Positions 19,132 to 29,422 of a stretch of 63,652 nt of DNA are shown piece after piece (the stretch's first letter is position 1; the number at the start of each line of letters is the position of its first letter). The notes under the pieces are model-generated. The model did not search any database. It worked only from the letters and a program-made list of their open reading frames with translations, and had not been told where the DNA came from. Made by a program: the position numbers and the translations under genes. The stretch covers positions 1 through 63,652 of the forward strand of contig CAIOKO010000021.1 of the NCBI GenBank assembly GCA_903858935.1, in the 5' to 3' direction. This stretch comes from an uncultured Schlesneria sp. (GTDB lineage: Bacteria > Planctomycetota > Planctomycetia > Planctomycetales > Planctomycetaceae).

Positions 19132-20226
19132 ATGATGAAACAATCCGTTTGGCTTAGCTGCTTACTTCTGACAATCATCAACACAAATTTCGCATCTGCG
19201 TCTGAAATTGTGACGATTGCCGGTCATGGTAAGGATGAGTATTCCGGTGATGGTGGGTCCGCGTTGAAAGCAGGGCTGGGCCAACCGTTCGGCCTCGAAA
19301 TTGGTCCCGACGGAGCACTCTATTTCTGTGAATTTTCGAATCATGTGATTCGACGGCTTGATCTGCAAACACAAGTGATTTCAACAGTGGCCGGAACTGG
19401 TCGGAAATCCGGATATGCCGGCGATGGGGGACCAGCGATCGGCGCGTTGATGAACCAGCCACACGAACTGAGATTCGACCATGCTGGAAACTGTTATATC
19501 TCAGATATGGTTTCGCAGGCGGTGCGAAAGATCGATGCAAAAACGAAGGTCATGACGACAATTGCAGGGAACGGAAAACCAGGGTTTGATGGAGACGATG
19601 GTCCTGCCAACAAGGCACGACTTGACCTACCAATCGCCGTGGCTATGGATTCTGACACGGGCCTTTTGATTTGTGATATCAAGAATCATCGCGTCCGTCG
19701 GGTTGACCTGGAGACAGGTGTGATCTCAACCTTCGCCGGAACCGGCGAGCGGAAGGCAATTCAGGAAGGTCAACCGCTGGCTGGAGCCTCACTGAATGGA
19801 CCACGCTCAGTGGCGGTGACATCGAATCGTGACCTGATAGTAGTCCTGCGCGAAGGAAACGCCGTTTACCGAATCGACCGATCAACCCTATTGCTTCATC
19901 ACCTGGCCGGGACAGGCAAGCAAGGATTTTCGGGTGACGGTGGCGATGCAAAAAACGCTCAATTGGCGGGACCCAAGGGACTTGCCATTGATCGTGACGG
20001 AAGTATCCTCTTATGCGATACTGAAAACCATGCGGTCCGGATCATTCATCATTTAACAGGAAAAATCGAAACGTTGATTGGCGACGGGAAAGCGGGTGAT
20101 GGACCTGATGGAGAGCCGCTGAAGTGCCGACTCAATCGTCCACACGGTATCTTCGTCGCGAGCAATGGCGATATCTATATCGGCGACAGTAACAACAACA
20201 AAGTCCGAAAGCTTTCGCGCAAGTGA
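19132..20226 (+). CDS. NHL-repeat beta-propeller protein (exported)
   Basis: The 364-residue protein has a clean signal peptide (1-23, cut near ASASE). It carries about six NHL-type repeats, each with the sequence pattern STVAGTG...GDGGPA...L..P..(L/I)..D..G..YI.D...(H/N).VR. Examples of the blade turns are TIAGHGKDEYSGDGG, VAGTGRKSGYAGDGG and LAGTGKQGFSGDGG. NHL propellers mostly bind proteins or ligands outside the cell in this phylum. The next gene starts within the stop codon region (GTGA overlap), so the two are a transcriptional and translational pair. Confidence 0.88.
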   Translation: MMKQSVWLSCLLLTIINTNFASASEIVTIAGHGKDEYSGDGGSALKAGLGQPFGLEIGPDGALYFCEFSNHVIRRLDLQTQVISTVAGTGRKSGYAGDGGPAIGALMNQPHELRFDHAGNCYISDMVSQAVRKIDAKTKVMTTIAGNGKPGFDGDDGPANKARLDLPIAVAMDSDTGLLICDIKNHRVRRVDLETGVISTFAGTGERKAIQEGQPLAGASLNGPRSVAVTSNRDLIVVLREGNAVYRIDRSTLLLHHLAGTGKQGFSGDGGDAKNAQLAGPKGLAIDRDGSILLCDTENHAVRIIHHLTGKIETLIGDGKAGDGPDGEPLKCRLNRPHGIFVASNGDIYIGDSNNNKVRKLSRK

Positions 20227-22034
20227 TTGAGGTTTCATACTTGGCTGGACTCATTCGACTGTCAGACTTCGTCGTCGCGATTTTGATCGTGTGGTCGACG
20301 TATCAAGGACTTGACGCAGAAGAACGAAAGTCGGTTGTTCCTGCGGTGGGGACTGTGACGACGTCGTCATCGAAGATACCCCTCTTTCGTGACGCGAGTT
20401 TTCAACTTGATGTGATGCTTCAACGTCTTCGGCGTTCGCGCATTGATTTGCCAGTCCGACCCCGCGTCACTCATTCGTATCGACCGTTACGTCAGATCTC
20501 GCTTTTGAACGGTGATCGTTTCGTCGCCGAATTCCTTGAATGGGGAACAAAAACCGCTGCGTTTCGTTTGCTGAACGGACAGACGATTACCGTACCTGCG
20601 TCCGCTATTTCTCAACTCGCAAGTGTGACAGGTGAAGTGGATGTGCACTTCGAGTCGTTCGAGACCGAACGAACGGATCAGTTGAAATCTGAACTCGATG
20701 GAAAACTTGATGACACGCATGCTGCAAGCGGGCGTTCTTCCCTTCGAATCGACTCCACGTCTCCAGGCTATCGGTACACTCTTGATCCGCCACTGGACTT
20801 CGCAAGAATCGAATTCTCATTCCAGATAGCGATCCACGATTCTTCTTCAGCGTCGGGTGAATGGCAAATCGAGTGGGACGACAATCTCAAACACAGAAAA
20901 CCGCTGGTCATTCGTATTGGTCCCGAACAATCGATCTCGATATCAGGGTTGAGTCGCGGTACTGAATCGGTCTCTCAAAATCTGAAATCGTCTTACGGTT
21001 GGCACTCGTTTATCGCGTTGATCGATCCCGAGCGCGTGCGATTGTTCGTCGATGACGCCCTCGTTGCCTCCAGCGTCACACCGGCGGTTTCGATCAAGTC
21101 GATTCGGTATGGACCGGTCGACCATAATTCGAAGAACATACTTTGGACTGACGATCTCCAGATTTTGAAATTGCTTTCGACAGACGATCTGAAACGTTCT
21201 TTCAGTCCCTTGCTCGATCGCGACATGTTAACAACCGAAACAGGAGACGAATTATTTGGCCGTATCGTCGGCTTGACAGGATCGTCGGTGACGCTGGAAA
21301 CAGTTGGACAATTGCGTTCGATTCCGCTGAGTCGTATTACTTCTATTAATTGGAACCAATCGCATGCTGCAATCAAACAAGCCATCTCGATGACCAGTGG
21401 CATTGTCGCGACAGTCGAAATGCAACCATTTTTTGACCGACGAGAATGTCAGCCTGAAAAGTGGACAGTCACGGTAACGAAAATCGATGCCCAATATTTG
21501 ATCGCTCAACATTCACTAGTTGGTGAACTAAAATTGAAATGGTCCGACGTGCGTCGAGTTGAACCGCTATTTGTCGGGCAGACACATTTGGTAGACGCTC
21601 GACGATTTCATCTCGGCAACTCGATTCGGAGCGACTTCCATCGACATCTTCCCGATGGTACCGAGATTCGTGGCGACTTCGACTTACAAAAAATTCCGGC
21701 AGGTAAACCCTATTTTTCGCTCGATGTTGCAGAATTCGAAGCGGCTAGTTACGACGCACCACCGGCAACTCCCTTTCTCGCTCAGCTTCGTGCGGGAAAC
21801 CTTATTACCGAGGTCTTCGTAAATGATCAAAACATCGGTCATTTGAACCGGCAGATACGCTTCAAAGCCGGGGCTCAGACACCCGACCGGATTCGTCTTA
21901 AAGTCCCGTGCGAAGTTTTGAAACAGGGCCAAAACTCGTTTCGGTTGCAGCAGCAACCACTTGAGCCCAACAGTCACGAATTCGACGACGGGGAAATCGG
22001 AAACATTCGATTAGAATTCGTGGAAGAGAAGTAA
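20223..22034 (+). CDS. hypothetical exported protein with lectin-like (LamG/ConA) segment
   Basis: The 603-residue protein starts at a GTG that overlaps the stop of the NHL gene. A hydrophobic leader (about 7-28) is followed by a 100-residue linker. A beta-rich central region (about 140-310) includes FQIAIHD, GEWQIEWDD and a RVRLFVDDALVASS segment typical of LamG/concanavalin A-like jelly rolls. Short SH3-like strands (TGDELFGRIVGLTG) resemble those of planctomycete surface proteins. The C-terminal part also looks like a beta-sandwich. Substrate and role are unknown; the gene pairs with the upstream NHL protein. Confidence 0.7.
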   Translation: MIEVSYLAGLIRLSDFVVAILIVWSTYQGLDAEERKSVVPAVGTVTTSSSKIPLFRDASFQLDVMLQRLRRSRIDLPVRPRVTHSYRPLRQISLLNGDRFVAEFLEWGTKTAAFRLLNGQTITVPASAISQLASVTGEVDVHFESFETERTDQLKSELDGKLDDTHAASGRSSLRIDSTSPGYRYTLDPPLDFARIEFSFQIAIHDSSSASGEWQIEWDDNLKHRKPLVIRIGPEQSISISGLSRGTESVSQNLKSSYGWHSFIALIDPERVRLFVDDALVASSVTPAVSIKSIRYGPVDHNSKNILWTDDLQILKLLSTDDLKRSFSPLLDRDMLTTETGDELFGRIVGLTGSSVTLETVGQLRSIPLSRITSINWNQSHAAIKQAISMTSGIVATVEMQPFFDRRECQPEKWTVTVTKIDAQYLIAQHSLVGELKLKWSDVRRVEPLFVGQTHLVDARRFHLGNSIRSDFHRHLPDGTEIRGDFDLQKIPAGKPYFSLDVAEFEAASYDAPPATPFLAQLRAGNLITEVFVNDQNIGHLNRQIRFKAGAQTPDRIRLKVPCEVLKQGQNSFRLQQQPLEPNSHEFDDGEIGNIRLEFVEEK

Positions 22035-22104
22035 TAGGCTGACTGGTGTCATTCCCGTGAATTCCCTTTACTGTCTACCGAATACTTTGTCACCGGACTC
22101 ATCG

Positions 22105-23139
22105 ATGCAGATTCATCGTCTCAACGAACTTCTTGATCAATTCCAGCGCCATCGCATTGCGGTGCTGGGTGATTTCTTTCTCGACAAATACCTGGAAGTG
22201 GAGCCCGAATTGGCAGAGCCAAGTCTCGAGACCGGGCGGGTGGCTCATCAGGTACTTTCAGTGCGGCGCTATCCCGGCGCAGCGGGGACTGTCGTCAACA
22301 ATATCGCCGCATTAGGAGCGGGCGAACTGTTTGCCATCGGTGCAGTTGGGGACGACGGCGAAGCGTTCGACCTGTGTAAGGGGCTGAACCGCATTCGATG
22401 TTCGACCGAAGGACTTTTGCGATCTCCTGAACTGTTAACGCCGACGTACCTCAAGCCACATGACCATAACGTCGCCGGTCTGGTGGGTGAGCATTCACGT
22501 TACGATACGAAGAATCGAGTTCCGACACCACAAGCGATTGTTGACCGAGTTGCAATCGAATTGGAACGAGTTCTTCCGCAGGTCGATGCCCTACTGATCA
22601 TGGATCAAGTCGAAACTTCTGAATGCGGCGTGGTGACTTCGACATTACGAGTTCATGTTGAGAATCTTGCACGTCGATTCAGCAAAGTCATTTTCTGGGC
22701 CGACAGCCGCCGTCACATCCGGTTGTTTCGGAATGCCATTATCAAGGCAAATCAGTTCGAAGCAGTCCACCGCCTGAATCCTGCGATCGGAGAAGAAGTC
22801 TCGTTAGAAGAACTAAGGAGCCTCGTTCCAAAACTTCGTGACGAAAACAGAGCTCCCGTCTTTGTCACATGCGGTGATCGGGGAATCCTGGTAAGCGATC
22901 CTGAAGTCACTCTCGTCCCTGGAGTGCGTGTGACCGGACCAATTGATCCGACAGGTGCCGGAGATAGTGCATCGGCGGGAGCGGTCATGTCGTTATGCAG
23001 CGGCGCTACACCGGCAGAAGCAGCTCTTATTGCGAATTTGGTAGCATCGATCACCATTCAGCAATTGGGAACAACTGGCTCAGCATCACCCGACCAGATT
23101 CGAGCCGCTTTGGCTGTTTGGCATTCTCAGCACCCGTAA
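22105..23139 (+). CDS. PfkB-family carbohydrate kinase, RfaE/HldE-like
   Basis: The 344-residue protein is a ribokinase-fold sugar kinase. It has an N-terminal GDFFLDKYLEVEP, a GGA-type YPGAAGTVVNN segment and the family signature PTGAGDSASAGAV (catalytic Asp in the GAGD loop) near the C-terminus. Resemblance to the kinase half of HldE (D-glycero-beta-D-manno-heptose-7-phosphate kinase) is by eye only. No nucleotidyltransferase half is present. An earlier GTG (22057) would add 16 residues; I prefer the ATG of MQIHRLNELL. There are no LPS genes adjacent, so the sugar is uncertain. Confidence 0.82.
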   Translation: MQIHRLNELLDQFQRHRIAVLGDFFLDKYLEVEPELAEPSLETGRVAHQVLSVRRYPGAAGTVVNNIAALGAGELFAIGAVGDDGEAFDLCKGLNRIRCSTEGLLRSPELLTPTYLKPHDHNVAGLVGEHSRYDTKNRVPTPQAIVDRVAIELERVLPQVDALLIMDQVETSECGVVTSTLRVHVENLARRFSKVIFWADSRRHIRLFRNAIIKANQFEAVHRLNPAIGEEVSLEELRSLVPKLRDENRAPVFVTCGDRGILVSDPEVTLVPGVRVTGPIDPTGAGDSASAGAVMSLCSGATPAEAALIANLVASITIQQLGTTGSASPDQIRAALAVWHSQHP

Positions 23140-23162
23140 TTCATATTGATCGTTGATATGAC

Positions 23163-24134
23163 TCAATGTCGGACGGTGGGACCAGGCAGCTTGATCCCGG
23201 TGACATTCACTCCGCTGCCAATCAACAGGTTTTGATCATAAACCCAGCGATAGACGCGGCCTTGTTTCTCAGGGGGTAAAACCGCCAATTTGTCGAACCC
23301 GGCAGATTGAAACCAAGAGACAAGTTCCGCCTCGGTATGGTGATACTGGTACTGGGGAGCAAACCAGTCAAAAGTGTCGCAGACTCGGTTTTCGCGATTA
23401 GGATGTGCACTGAAATTAACGATCTTGTTGAGCGTCTTGTTCAAAACGGGAAGACCGCCCAGCCAGCCCCCCCATTCGCACCACCGCTCAAGCTTCTCAG
23501 GAGCCATTCGCGTTGTTTGGCTTCGTAGGGCGTTATTGATACCTTCTTGCCACCACTGATTGCGTCGATAAAGCCAGACCGAATAACGTCCGCCGGGTTT
23601 GACCATTTTTGACACGGCATCAAAAACCGACTTGGTATTAGCATCGTGGTGCATGACTCCGATTGAGAACACGAAATCAAACGATGCTGGTTCGAAAGGT
23701 AATTTCTTCAAGTCTGCTTGTAAGAACGCAACATCAGACAGGTGTGAGCAAAGCTGCTTCGCTTTAACCACGGCCGCACTATGGTCGGCACCCACGAGAA
23801 CAGCGCCTGCTTCGCCACAGACTTTGCTGTAACGCCCACCACCGCATCCCGCATCGAGTACTCGCAGTCCCGCAAGGTCCTTCAGAGAGACGCCCGTTTT
23901 AGCCTGAAAGGTTCCTTGGTCCTCGTCGTCGTGCGCGACCTCATATTTGTTCCACTGCCGCCCGAAACTCGCCAGATGTTGATCGCCCGTGAAACGAGGG
24001 ATTCCGTCAACGACTGGTGCTGAGATACCGCACTTCGAGCATTCGACGTATTCCAGCCGCCGTACAAACGACGACCCGCACGCCGAACAATGAAGGAACG
24101 GTAAAACACTGATGATAGAATCGGCCGAGTCCAA
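23163..24134 (-). CDS. class I SAM-dependent methyltransferase with N-terminal zinc ribbon
   Basis: The 323-residue protein starts with an N-terminal Trm112-like zinc ribbon of C-x-x-C pairs (CSACG, CSKCG, about 17-36). The Rossmann methyltransferase core follows: motif I VLDAGCGGGRYSK, an acidic VGADHS, LPFEPASFDFVFSIGVMHH (motif IV region) and MVKPGGRYSVWLY. A TTG start is used, with AGGA about 8 bases upstream; no better ATG is in frame. The acceptor substrate is not indicated. It converges with the sugar kinase gene. Confidence 0.88.
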   Translation of the reverse strand: MDSADSIISVLPFLHCSACGSSFVRRLEYVECSKCGISAPVVDGIPRFTGDQHLASFGRQWNKYEVAHDDEDQGTFQAKTGVSLKDLAGLRVLDAGCGGGRYSKVCGEAGAVLVGADHSAAVVKAKQLCSHLSDVAFLQADLKKLPFEPASFDFVFSIGVMHHDANTKSVFDAVSKMVKPGGRYSVWLYRRNQWWQEGINNALRSQTTRMAPEKLERWCEWGGWLGGLPVLNKTLNKIVNFSAHPNRENRVCDTFDWFAPQYQYHHTEAELVSWFQSAGFDKLAVLPPEKQGRVYRWVYDQNLLIGSGVNVTGIKLPGPTVRH

Positions 24135-24399
24135 TGGTTGTTCCTGAGATTTACTGATGGCAGGCGTCTCGCGATGGATGGCAAAGTGTCTAATTCTTCC
24201 CTCTCGACAGCAACGGAAAACGCATTTTTTCCTGAAGGATACACTGACGAAGTGGAAAATATTCAGCTTGATCCCGAAATTCTTATCGTCCGAGTCCTGG
24301 TCCCGAGACCCTTTTTAAGAACTCGGCTTCTGTGAATTGAGAAAAGTCCTAGAATCCCACGTTGGATCTTTCCTTTAGCGACAAAAAAAGGAGGCGGGC

Positions 24400-27300
24400 G
24401 TGCACGGATGCTTACCGCAAATCAGAATTGGTTGTTTACTGCTATCGTGCATGGCGACATGTTTCAGTGTGGTTGCAGCCGAGATTCCATCGGCCTGGAT
24501 CGATGACGCAAAACTTCACGATGTAAAATCGGTCGGCTCGAAACTCGCTTTCGCCGTGGGCGAACATGGCGCGATCTGGAAATCCGTGGACGGCGGTCGA
24601 AGTTGGACTGCGTCTCATTGCGGGATGGACGTTTCGTTACAGAGCATTTGTCTACTCGACGACCGAACTGGCTGGATTGCGGGTCGTAATACGACCGCCT
24701 ATTCAGGGTTGGGCAATGGAATATTGCTGGCAACACAAGATGGGGGGCAGACCTGGCAACAATTGACGCAGGATGTCCTTCCCGCACTCAGTTATGTGAA
24801 ATTTTTCGGCCTGGAAGAAGGCCTCGTCGTGGGTCAGCCCACATCCGTGTCGCCGACCGGGATCTTCAGAACAAACGACGGAGGTAAGTCCTGGCGCGGG
24901 GTTCAAGGTGAGGCGACACATAGCTGGAAAGCGATGTGCTTTATCGAACCGGAAATGGGAGTGGTCGCTGGTCTACAGGGACGCGTTTCCGTTATGGGCG
25001 GCGAACAACTTTACCCTTCGAAACTTCAACCGCAGGGATTCCGTACAATCCGTTCAATTGGCCTGTTGTCGAATGATAAGGGTTGGCTGGTAGGCGATGG
25101 TGGGCTTGTTCTGTCCACGGCAACAAGTGGCGTTGTGTGGGAATCCCCCAAAAAATCGCTACCTGAAGCGTTAAGGGATGGAATGGACTTTCGCGCTGTA
25201 GAAGTCCGTAACGAAAAAGTCTGGATTGCTGGTTCCCCCGGCAGTGTGATCTGGCATAGTCCCGATGGAGGAACTCATTGGGAAAAGCAATTAACAGGTC
25301 AAACGGTACCGCTCGCAGCATTGCGGTTTGCTAACGAACAACAAGGGATGGCCGTCGGTGCATTAGGGGTGATAATTCGAACCGAGGATGGAGGAAAGAC
25401 CTGGCAGACGGCGAGGGGTGCCGGACGTCGCGCAGCCCTTTTGGCATTGCATGCCCGAGCCGGAAAAACGAGTGCTCCGTTGCTCACGAAACTGTCGGGC
25501 GAGATGGGCTTTCGCAGCGCCCTCTGGATCGCACAACGTGACGATATTGGCCCCATGGCCTGGTCGGCTGAGAGTGAATCCGTACTTCAGGCCGCTGTAC
25601 AGAAATGTGGAGGAAACGATGCCAATGTGCATTGGCAATTACCGTTGAATATTCCGGGGATCGAGTTTTCCTCAGATAAATTACTGGCAGAATGGCAAAA
25701 ACAGACGGAAGGTCGGTTGCCCCAAACATTTCTCGGCGCGATCGTGCGACAGATTCGAACGTGGCGTCCGAACGTGATCGTCATCGATCAACCTTCGTCT
25801 GATGATGCTGCCGGTCAATTGATGTTTGACGCAACGTTAACAGCCGTTGCACACGCGTCAGATGCCACTCGTTATGTCGAACAATCACAATTGAACGGCC
25901 TTGAAGCTTGGAAAGTGGACCGAATCTACATGCGGTTGGCAAATGGAGGAACTGGGGATGCGCATATAGACCTCGATGAATTACTTCCTTCTCTGAATGC
26001 CTCGACGAGAAATGCTGCAGCTCCGGCGGTCGCTTTGTTGCACGCGGATCGCGTTCCCGTCAGCGAAGCAAACGAAGCACCACGAATTGCGTATCGATGG
26101 ATTGGACTCGACGGTAAGACTGTCGAAGAAATATCGCCGAATGGACGAGGAAAGAGTCTTACCTCGCGTGAGTTTTTTGGCGGGCTTTCGATCGCGCCAG
26201 GTTCTCCATCGCGACGGGAATCTGTTCCGATCGACGAAACCAATCTGGAGCGTATGCAAAAGCTGACACAAAAGCAGCGGAACTTCACCGGACTCTTTCA
26301 AAAGTCACTCGACGATCCGCGCGTTGCAGGACAAATGATTGGCCAGATCAACGGCATTGTTGAAGGAATGGAACCTCAGCAAGCGGTCGGTGTTCTGAGG
26401 GATCTCGCCGACGAATATCGAAAGCGATCACAATTTGAAATGGTTGAATCGACATACGTTGAACTCATCCGTCGCTTTCCGAGAGAACCAGGTTCTCTTG
26501 ACGCCATGCGTTGGCTGATCCAATTCTGGTGCAGCAGCGAAACGGCGTGGCAGAGAACTCAAACCATGAAATCTGGAACGACTATTACCCAGGGGGATCC
26601 AAAAGCGGCCCAACGGGTCCAACAGGCTTTTGCAGAATCGGACGACGGTCGCGACGGAGTCCGCTCGGCAGCTGGCTTGAGTGACGGCTCAGGTTCGATC
26701 ACCAGATCCAGTTCATCCAGTCCAATCCGATTGAAAACCCAGCTTGATCTGGAAGCCACACACTCGCGCGATAAAAAATCGAAGCAGCCTGGTCGATTGA
26801 AAATTGACCGCGATGTCGAATGGAGAACGGGCGCAGTCGCCGACTGGCATTCGCGCGCGATCGAGCTTTCCAGGCAACTGCAGTTGGTTTCACCCAGTCG
26901 ATACCAATCGGCGGAAATTCAGTTTCCTTTAGCGGCCCTTCGCCGATCTGACGGATCAACTCGCGGTGCTGATTCGATCATTCGAAACTTCGTCACGAAT
27001 CCAATCAATCCCGAAACGAAGCAATTGGCCGAACGAGAATTATGGGCTTCGTTCGCAACGCCGGAATCACCGAATTCGCTTGCATTCTGTTATCAGACTA
27101 ATGATCGACCGCATCTGGATGGACTGTTATCCGACCCGTGCTGGACGGAGGCCAAAGAAATTCATTTGACGCAATCACCACACTCCGAAGAATCCGCCGG
27201 AGGAATAAATAATACCAAACGGACTATGGTGATGTTTGCCTACGATAACGAGTTTTTGTACGTGGCAATCCTCGTTCCACGCGAGCCTGGAACACCAGAG

Positions 27301-27681
27301 GACCGCCCCCAGTTGACAGGCCGACAACATGACGCGGATCTCTCCAGACATGACCGAATCAGTATTCGGCTCGATATCGATCGAGACTACGCGACGTGGT
27401 ATGAATTCCAAGTCGACCAACGGGGCTGGACGGCGGAAAGCTGCTGGGAAGACCGCCGCTGGAATCCAACCTGGTACGTCGCCGCTGACATGGACCAGAC
27501 CGACTGGCGAATTGAAGCCGCAATTCCCTGGGGTGACCTCTCCCCGACCCCGCCAAGGCGGAGTACCATTTATGGTCTATCAGTGCTAAGAACGATTCCA
27601 ACTGTCGGACTGCAAAGCTGGACTCATCCGGCGACCGCAAGACCGCTGCCATCGTCCTTCGGATTATTGAAATTTGAATAG
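24400..27681 (+). CDS. YCF48-like/BNR propeller protein with C-terminal CBM9-like domain
   Basis: The 1093-residue exported protein starts at GTG, 6 bases after a near-perfect AAGGAGG. A signal peptide (about 1-28) precedes 6-7 propeller repeats with the Asp-box-like pattern W.S.DGG.SW (for example IWKSVDGGRSW, IFRTNDGGKSW and IIRTEDGGKTW) up to about residue 340. A long low-similarity middle region (about 340-880) follows. The last ~200 residues resemble family-9 carbohydrate-binding/sugar-esterase-linked modules (PHLDGLLSDPCW, MVMFAYDNEFLYVAILV, RLDIDRDYATWYEFQVD). Role is unknown; polX begins 6 bases downstream. Confidence 0.85.
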   Translation: MHGCLPQIRIGCLLLSCMATCFSVVAAEIPSAWIDDAKLHDVKSVGSKLAFAVGEHGAIWKSVDGGRSWTASHCGMDVSLQSICLLDDRTGWIAGRNTTAYSGLGNGILLATQDGGQTWQQLTQDVLPALSYVKFFGLEEGLVVGQPTSVSPTGIFRTNDGGKSWRGVQGEATHSWKAMCFIEPEMGVVAGLQGRVSVMGGEQLYPSKLQPQGFRTIRSIGLLSNDKGWLVGDGGLVLSTATSGVVWESPKKSLPEALRDGMDFRAVEVRNEKVWIAGSPGSVIWHSPDGGTHWEKQLTGQTVPLAALRFANEQQGMAVGALGVIIRTEDGGKTWQTARGAGRRAALLALHARAGKTSAPLLTKLSGEMGFRSALWIAQRDDIGPMAWSAESESVLQAAVQKCGGNDANVHWQLPLNIPGIEFSSDKLLAEWQKQTEGRLPQTFLGAIVRQIRTWRPNVIVIDQPSSDDAAGQLMFDATLTAVAHASDATRYVEQSQLNGLEAWKVDRIYMRLANGGTGDAHIDLDELLPSLNASTRNAAAPAVALLHADRVPVSEANEAPRIAYRWIGLDGKTVEEISPNGRGKSLTSREFFGGLSIAPGSPSRRESVPIDETNLERMQKLTQKQRNFTGLFQKSLDDPRVAGQMIGQINGIVEGMEPQQAVGVLRDLADEYRKRSQFEMVESTYVELIRRFPREPGSLDAMRWLIQFWCSSETAWQRTQTMKSGTTITQGDPKAAQRVQQAFAESDDGRDGVRSAAGLSDGSGSITRSSSSSPIRLKTQLDLEATHSRDKKSKQPGRLKIDRDVEWRTGAVADWHSRAIELSRQLQLVSPSRYQSAEIQFPLAALRRSDGSTRGADSIIRNFVTNPINPETKQLAERELWASFATPESPNSLAFCYQTNDRPHLDGLLSDPCWTEAKEIHLTQSPHSEESAGGINNTKRTMVMFAYDNEFLYVAILVPREPGTPEDRPQLTGRQHDADLSRHDRISIRLDIDRDYATWYEFQVDQRGWTAESCWEDRRWNPTWYVAADMDQTDWRIEAAIPWGDLSPTPPRRSTIYGLSVLRTIPTVGLQSWTHPATARPLPSSFGLLKFE

Positions 27682-27687
27682 CGGAAA

Positions 27688-29406
27688 ATGCAAAACCAAC
27701 AGATCGCCGCAGCGTTTAACGAGGTCGCTGACCTGCTTGAAATTCAGGGAGCAAATGCTTTTCGGGTCAGGGCCTATCGAAATGGTGCTCGGACACTAGA
27801 AAGCCTGTCGGAATCGGTGGCCGATCTACTGGCCGTTCCCGATGGGGGCTTGGAATCGCTCGACGGAATCGGCAAGGATCTTGCTGCCAAGATTAAAGGG
27901 CTGGTTGAAACGGGTCAGCTTCCTCAGTTGGAAGAGCTCCGTCAGCAAGTCCCGCATGGCGTTGTCGAAATGCTGCGCATCCCTGGCTTGGGACCGAAAA
28001 AAGTTGCCGTCCTCTTTAAAGAACTCGGTATCACAGACCTCACTCAATTGAAAGAGGCTTGTGAAGCGGCCAAGGTTTCCGAACTGAAGGGATTCGGTAA
28101 GAAAACAGAACAAGCAATTCTCGAAGGAATTCCTCATGCGATGGAAGCAGGCAAGCGTTTCCTGATCAGCGTCGCCACAGAATCTGCAGAAGCGATCGTG
28201 GAAGACTTGAAACAATTACCGTCGGTAGGACAGGTTTCGGTCGCGGGTTCATGTCGCCGCCGAAAAGAAACGTGCGGCGATCTGGATATCCTTGCGACGT
28301 CTGACAATTCGGCCGCGGCCATGGACCGCCTTGCCGCAAATCCGCTTGTTGAGAAAGTCTTGGCACGAGGCGATACAAAGCAGCGAGTCCGCCTTCGATC
28401 CGGGATTGAACTCGATTTGCGAGTCGTTCCTCCAGAATCGTACGGAGCGGCAATGCAGTACTTCACCGGTTCGAAAGAACACAACATCGTGATTCGTCGT
28501 CGAGCCATCGAGCGAGGACTGAAGGTCAACGAATATGGCGTTTTTCGTGGTGACGAATATGTCGCCGGACGGGCAGAGGAAGATGTCTATGCGGCCGTGG
28601 GGCTTCCGTTCATTCCCCCTGAACTTCGCGAAAATCGCGGCGAGATCGAACTGGCTGAGGCGGGAAGGTTACCGAAGTTGATCGAAGTCACCGACATTCA
28701 AGGCGACCTGCACATGCACACCACGGCCTCTGATGGTGCTGCATCGATTCGAGAAATGGCCGAAGCGGCCAAAGCACGCGGCTTGAAATACATCGCTATT
28801 ACCGACCACTCAAAGCGAGTCAGCATGGCCAACGGACTGGATGCGACCCGACTGCGAGAGCATTGGGACAATATCCGCAAAGTCCGCGAAGAGATTTCCG
28901 GGATTGAGATCCTTTGCGGAATCGAGTGTGACATTCTCGAAGACGCTACGATGGATCTCGACGACGAAGTTCTTTCCGAAGCCGATTGGGTCATCGCCGT
29001 CCTGCACTATGGATTGAAACAGCCGCGCGAACAGATCATGCAGCGCCTTCTGAATGCCATTCGTAATCCGAATGTCGATGCGATCGGACACCCCACTGGA
29101 CGGATGCTGGTGAATCGCCCCGCTGCTGATATCGACTTCACCACGTTCTTCAAAGCCGCTGCCGATCATGGCGTGATGCTGGAGATCAACGCGAGTCCCT
29201 ATCGGCTCGATCTCGACGACATCCAGGCTGCCGCTGCAAAGTCACACGGCATACCGATCATCATCGACACCGATTCGCATAACACGAATGGATTCGACTC
29301 GCTTCGTTACGGAGTCGATCAGGCTCGAAGGGCAGGACTGTCCAGGGACGATGTCGCGAACACGCGGTCGTTGGCAAAATTCAAAGAACTTCTGCGGAAA
29401 AAATAA
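27688..29406 (+). CDS. polX: DNA polymerase/3'-5' exonuclease PolX
   Basis: The 572-residue protein has the usual family architecture. The N-terminal helix-hairpin-helix region is at 1-130 ([19 protein letters not shown]). The pol-beta palm has [18 protein letters not shown], with the DLD catalytic pair near residue 200. The C-terminal PHP domain starts [11 protein letters not shown] and ends with the metal motif near HPTGR and DTDSH. It acts in base-excision/gap-filling repair, with Mn-dependent exonuclease in the PHP part. The 6-base gap from the preceding gene suggests the same mRNA. No frameshift or missing residue is seen. Confidence 0.95.
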   Translation: MQNQQIAAAFNEVADLLEIQGANAFRVRAYRNGARTLESLSESVADLLAVPDGGLESLDGIGKDLAAKIKGLVETGQLPQLEELRQQVPHGVVEMLRIPGLGPKKVAVLFKELGITDLTQLKEACEAAKVSELKGFGKKTEQAILEGIPHAMEAGKRFLISVATESAEAIVEDLKQLPSVGQVSVAGSCRRRKETCGDLDILATSDNSAAAMDRLAANPLVEKVLARGDTKQRVRLRSGIELDLRVVPPESYGAAMQYFTGSKEHNIVIRRRAIERGLKVNEYGVFRGDEYVAGRAEEDVYAAVGLPFIPPELRENRGEIELAEAGRLPKLIEVTDIQGDLHMHTTASDGAASIREMAEAAKARGLKYIAITDHSKRVSMANGLDATRLREHWDNIRKVREEISGIEILCGIECDILEDATMDLDDEVLSEADWVIAVLHYGLKQPREQIMQRLLNAIRNPNVDAIGHPTGRMLVNRPAADIDFTTFFKAAADHGVMLEINASPYRLDLDDIQAAAAKSHGIPIIIDTDSHNTNGFDSLRYGVDQARRAGLSRDDVANTRSLAKFKELLRKK

Positions 29407-29422
29407 GTCGATTAAGTCACGG

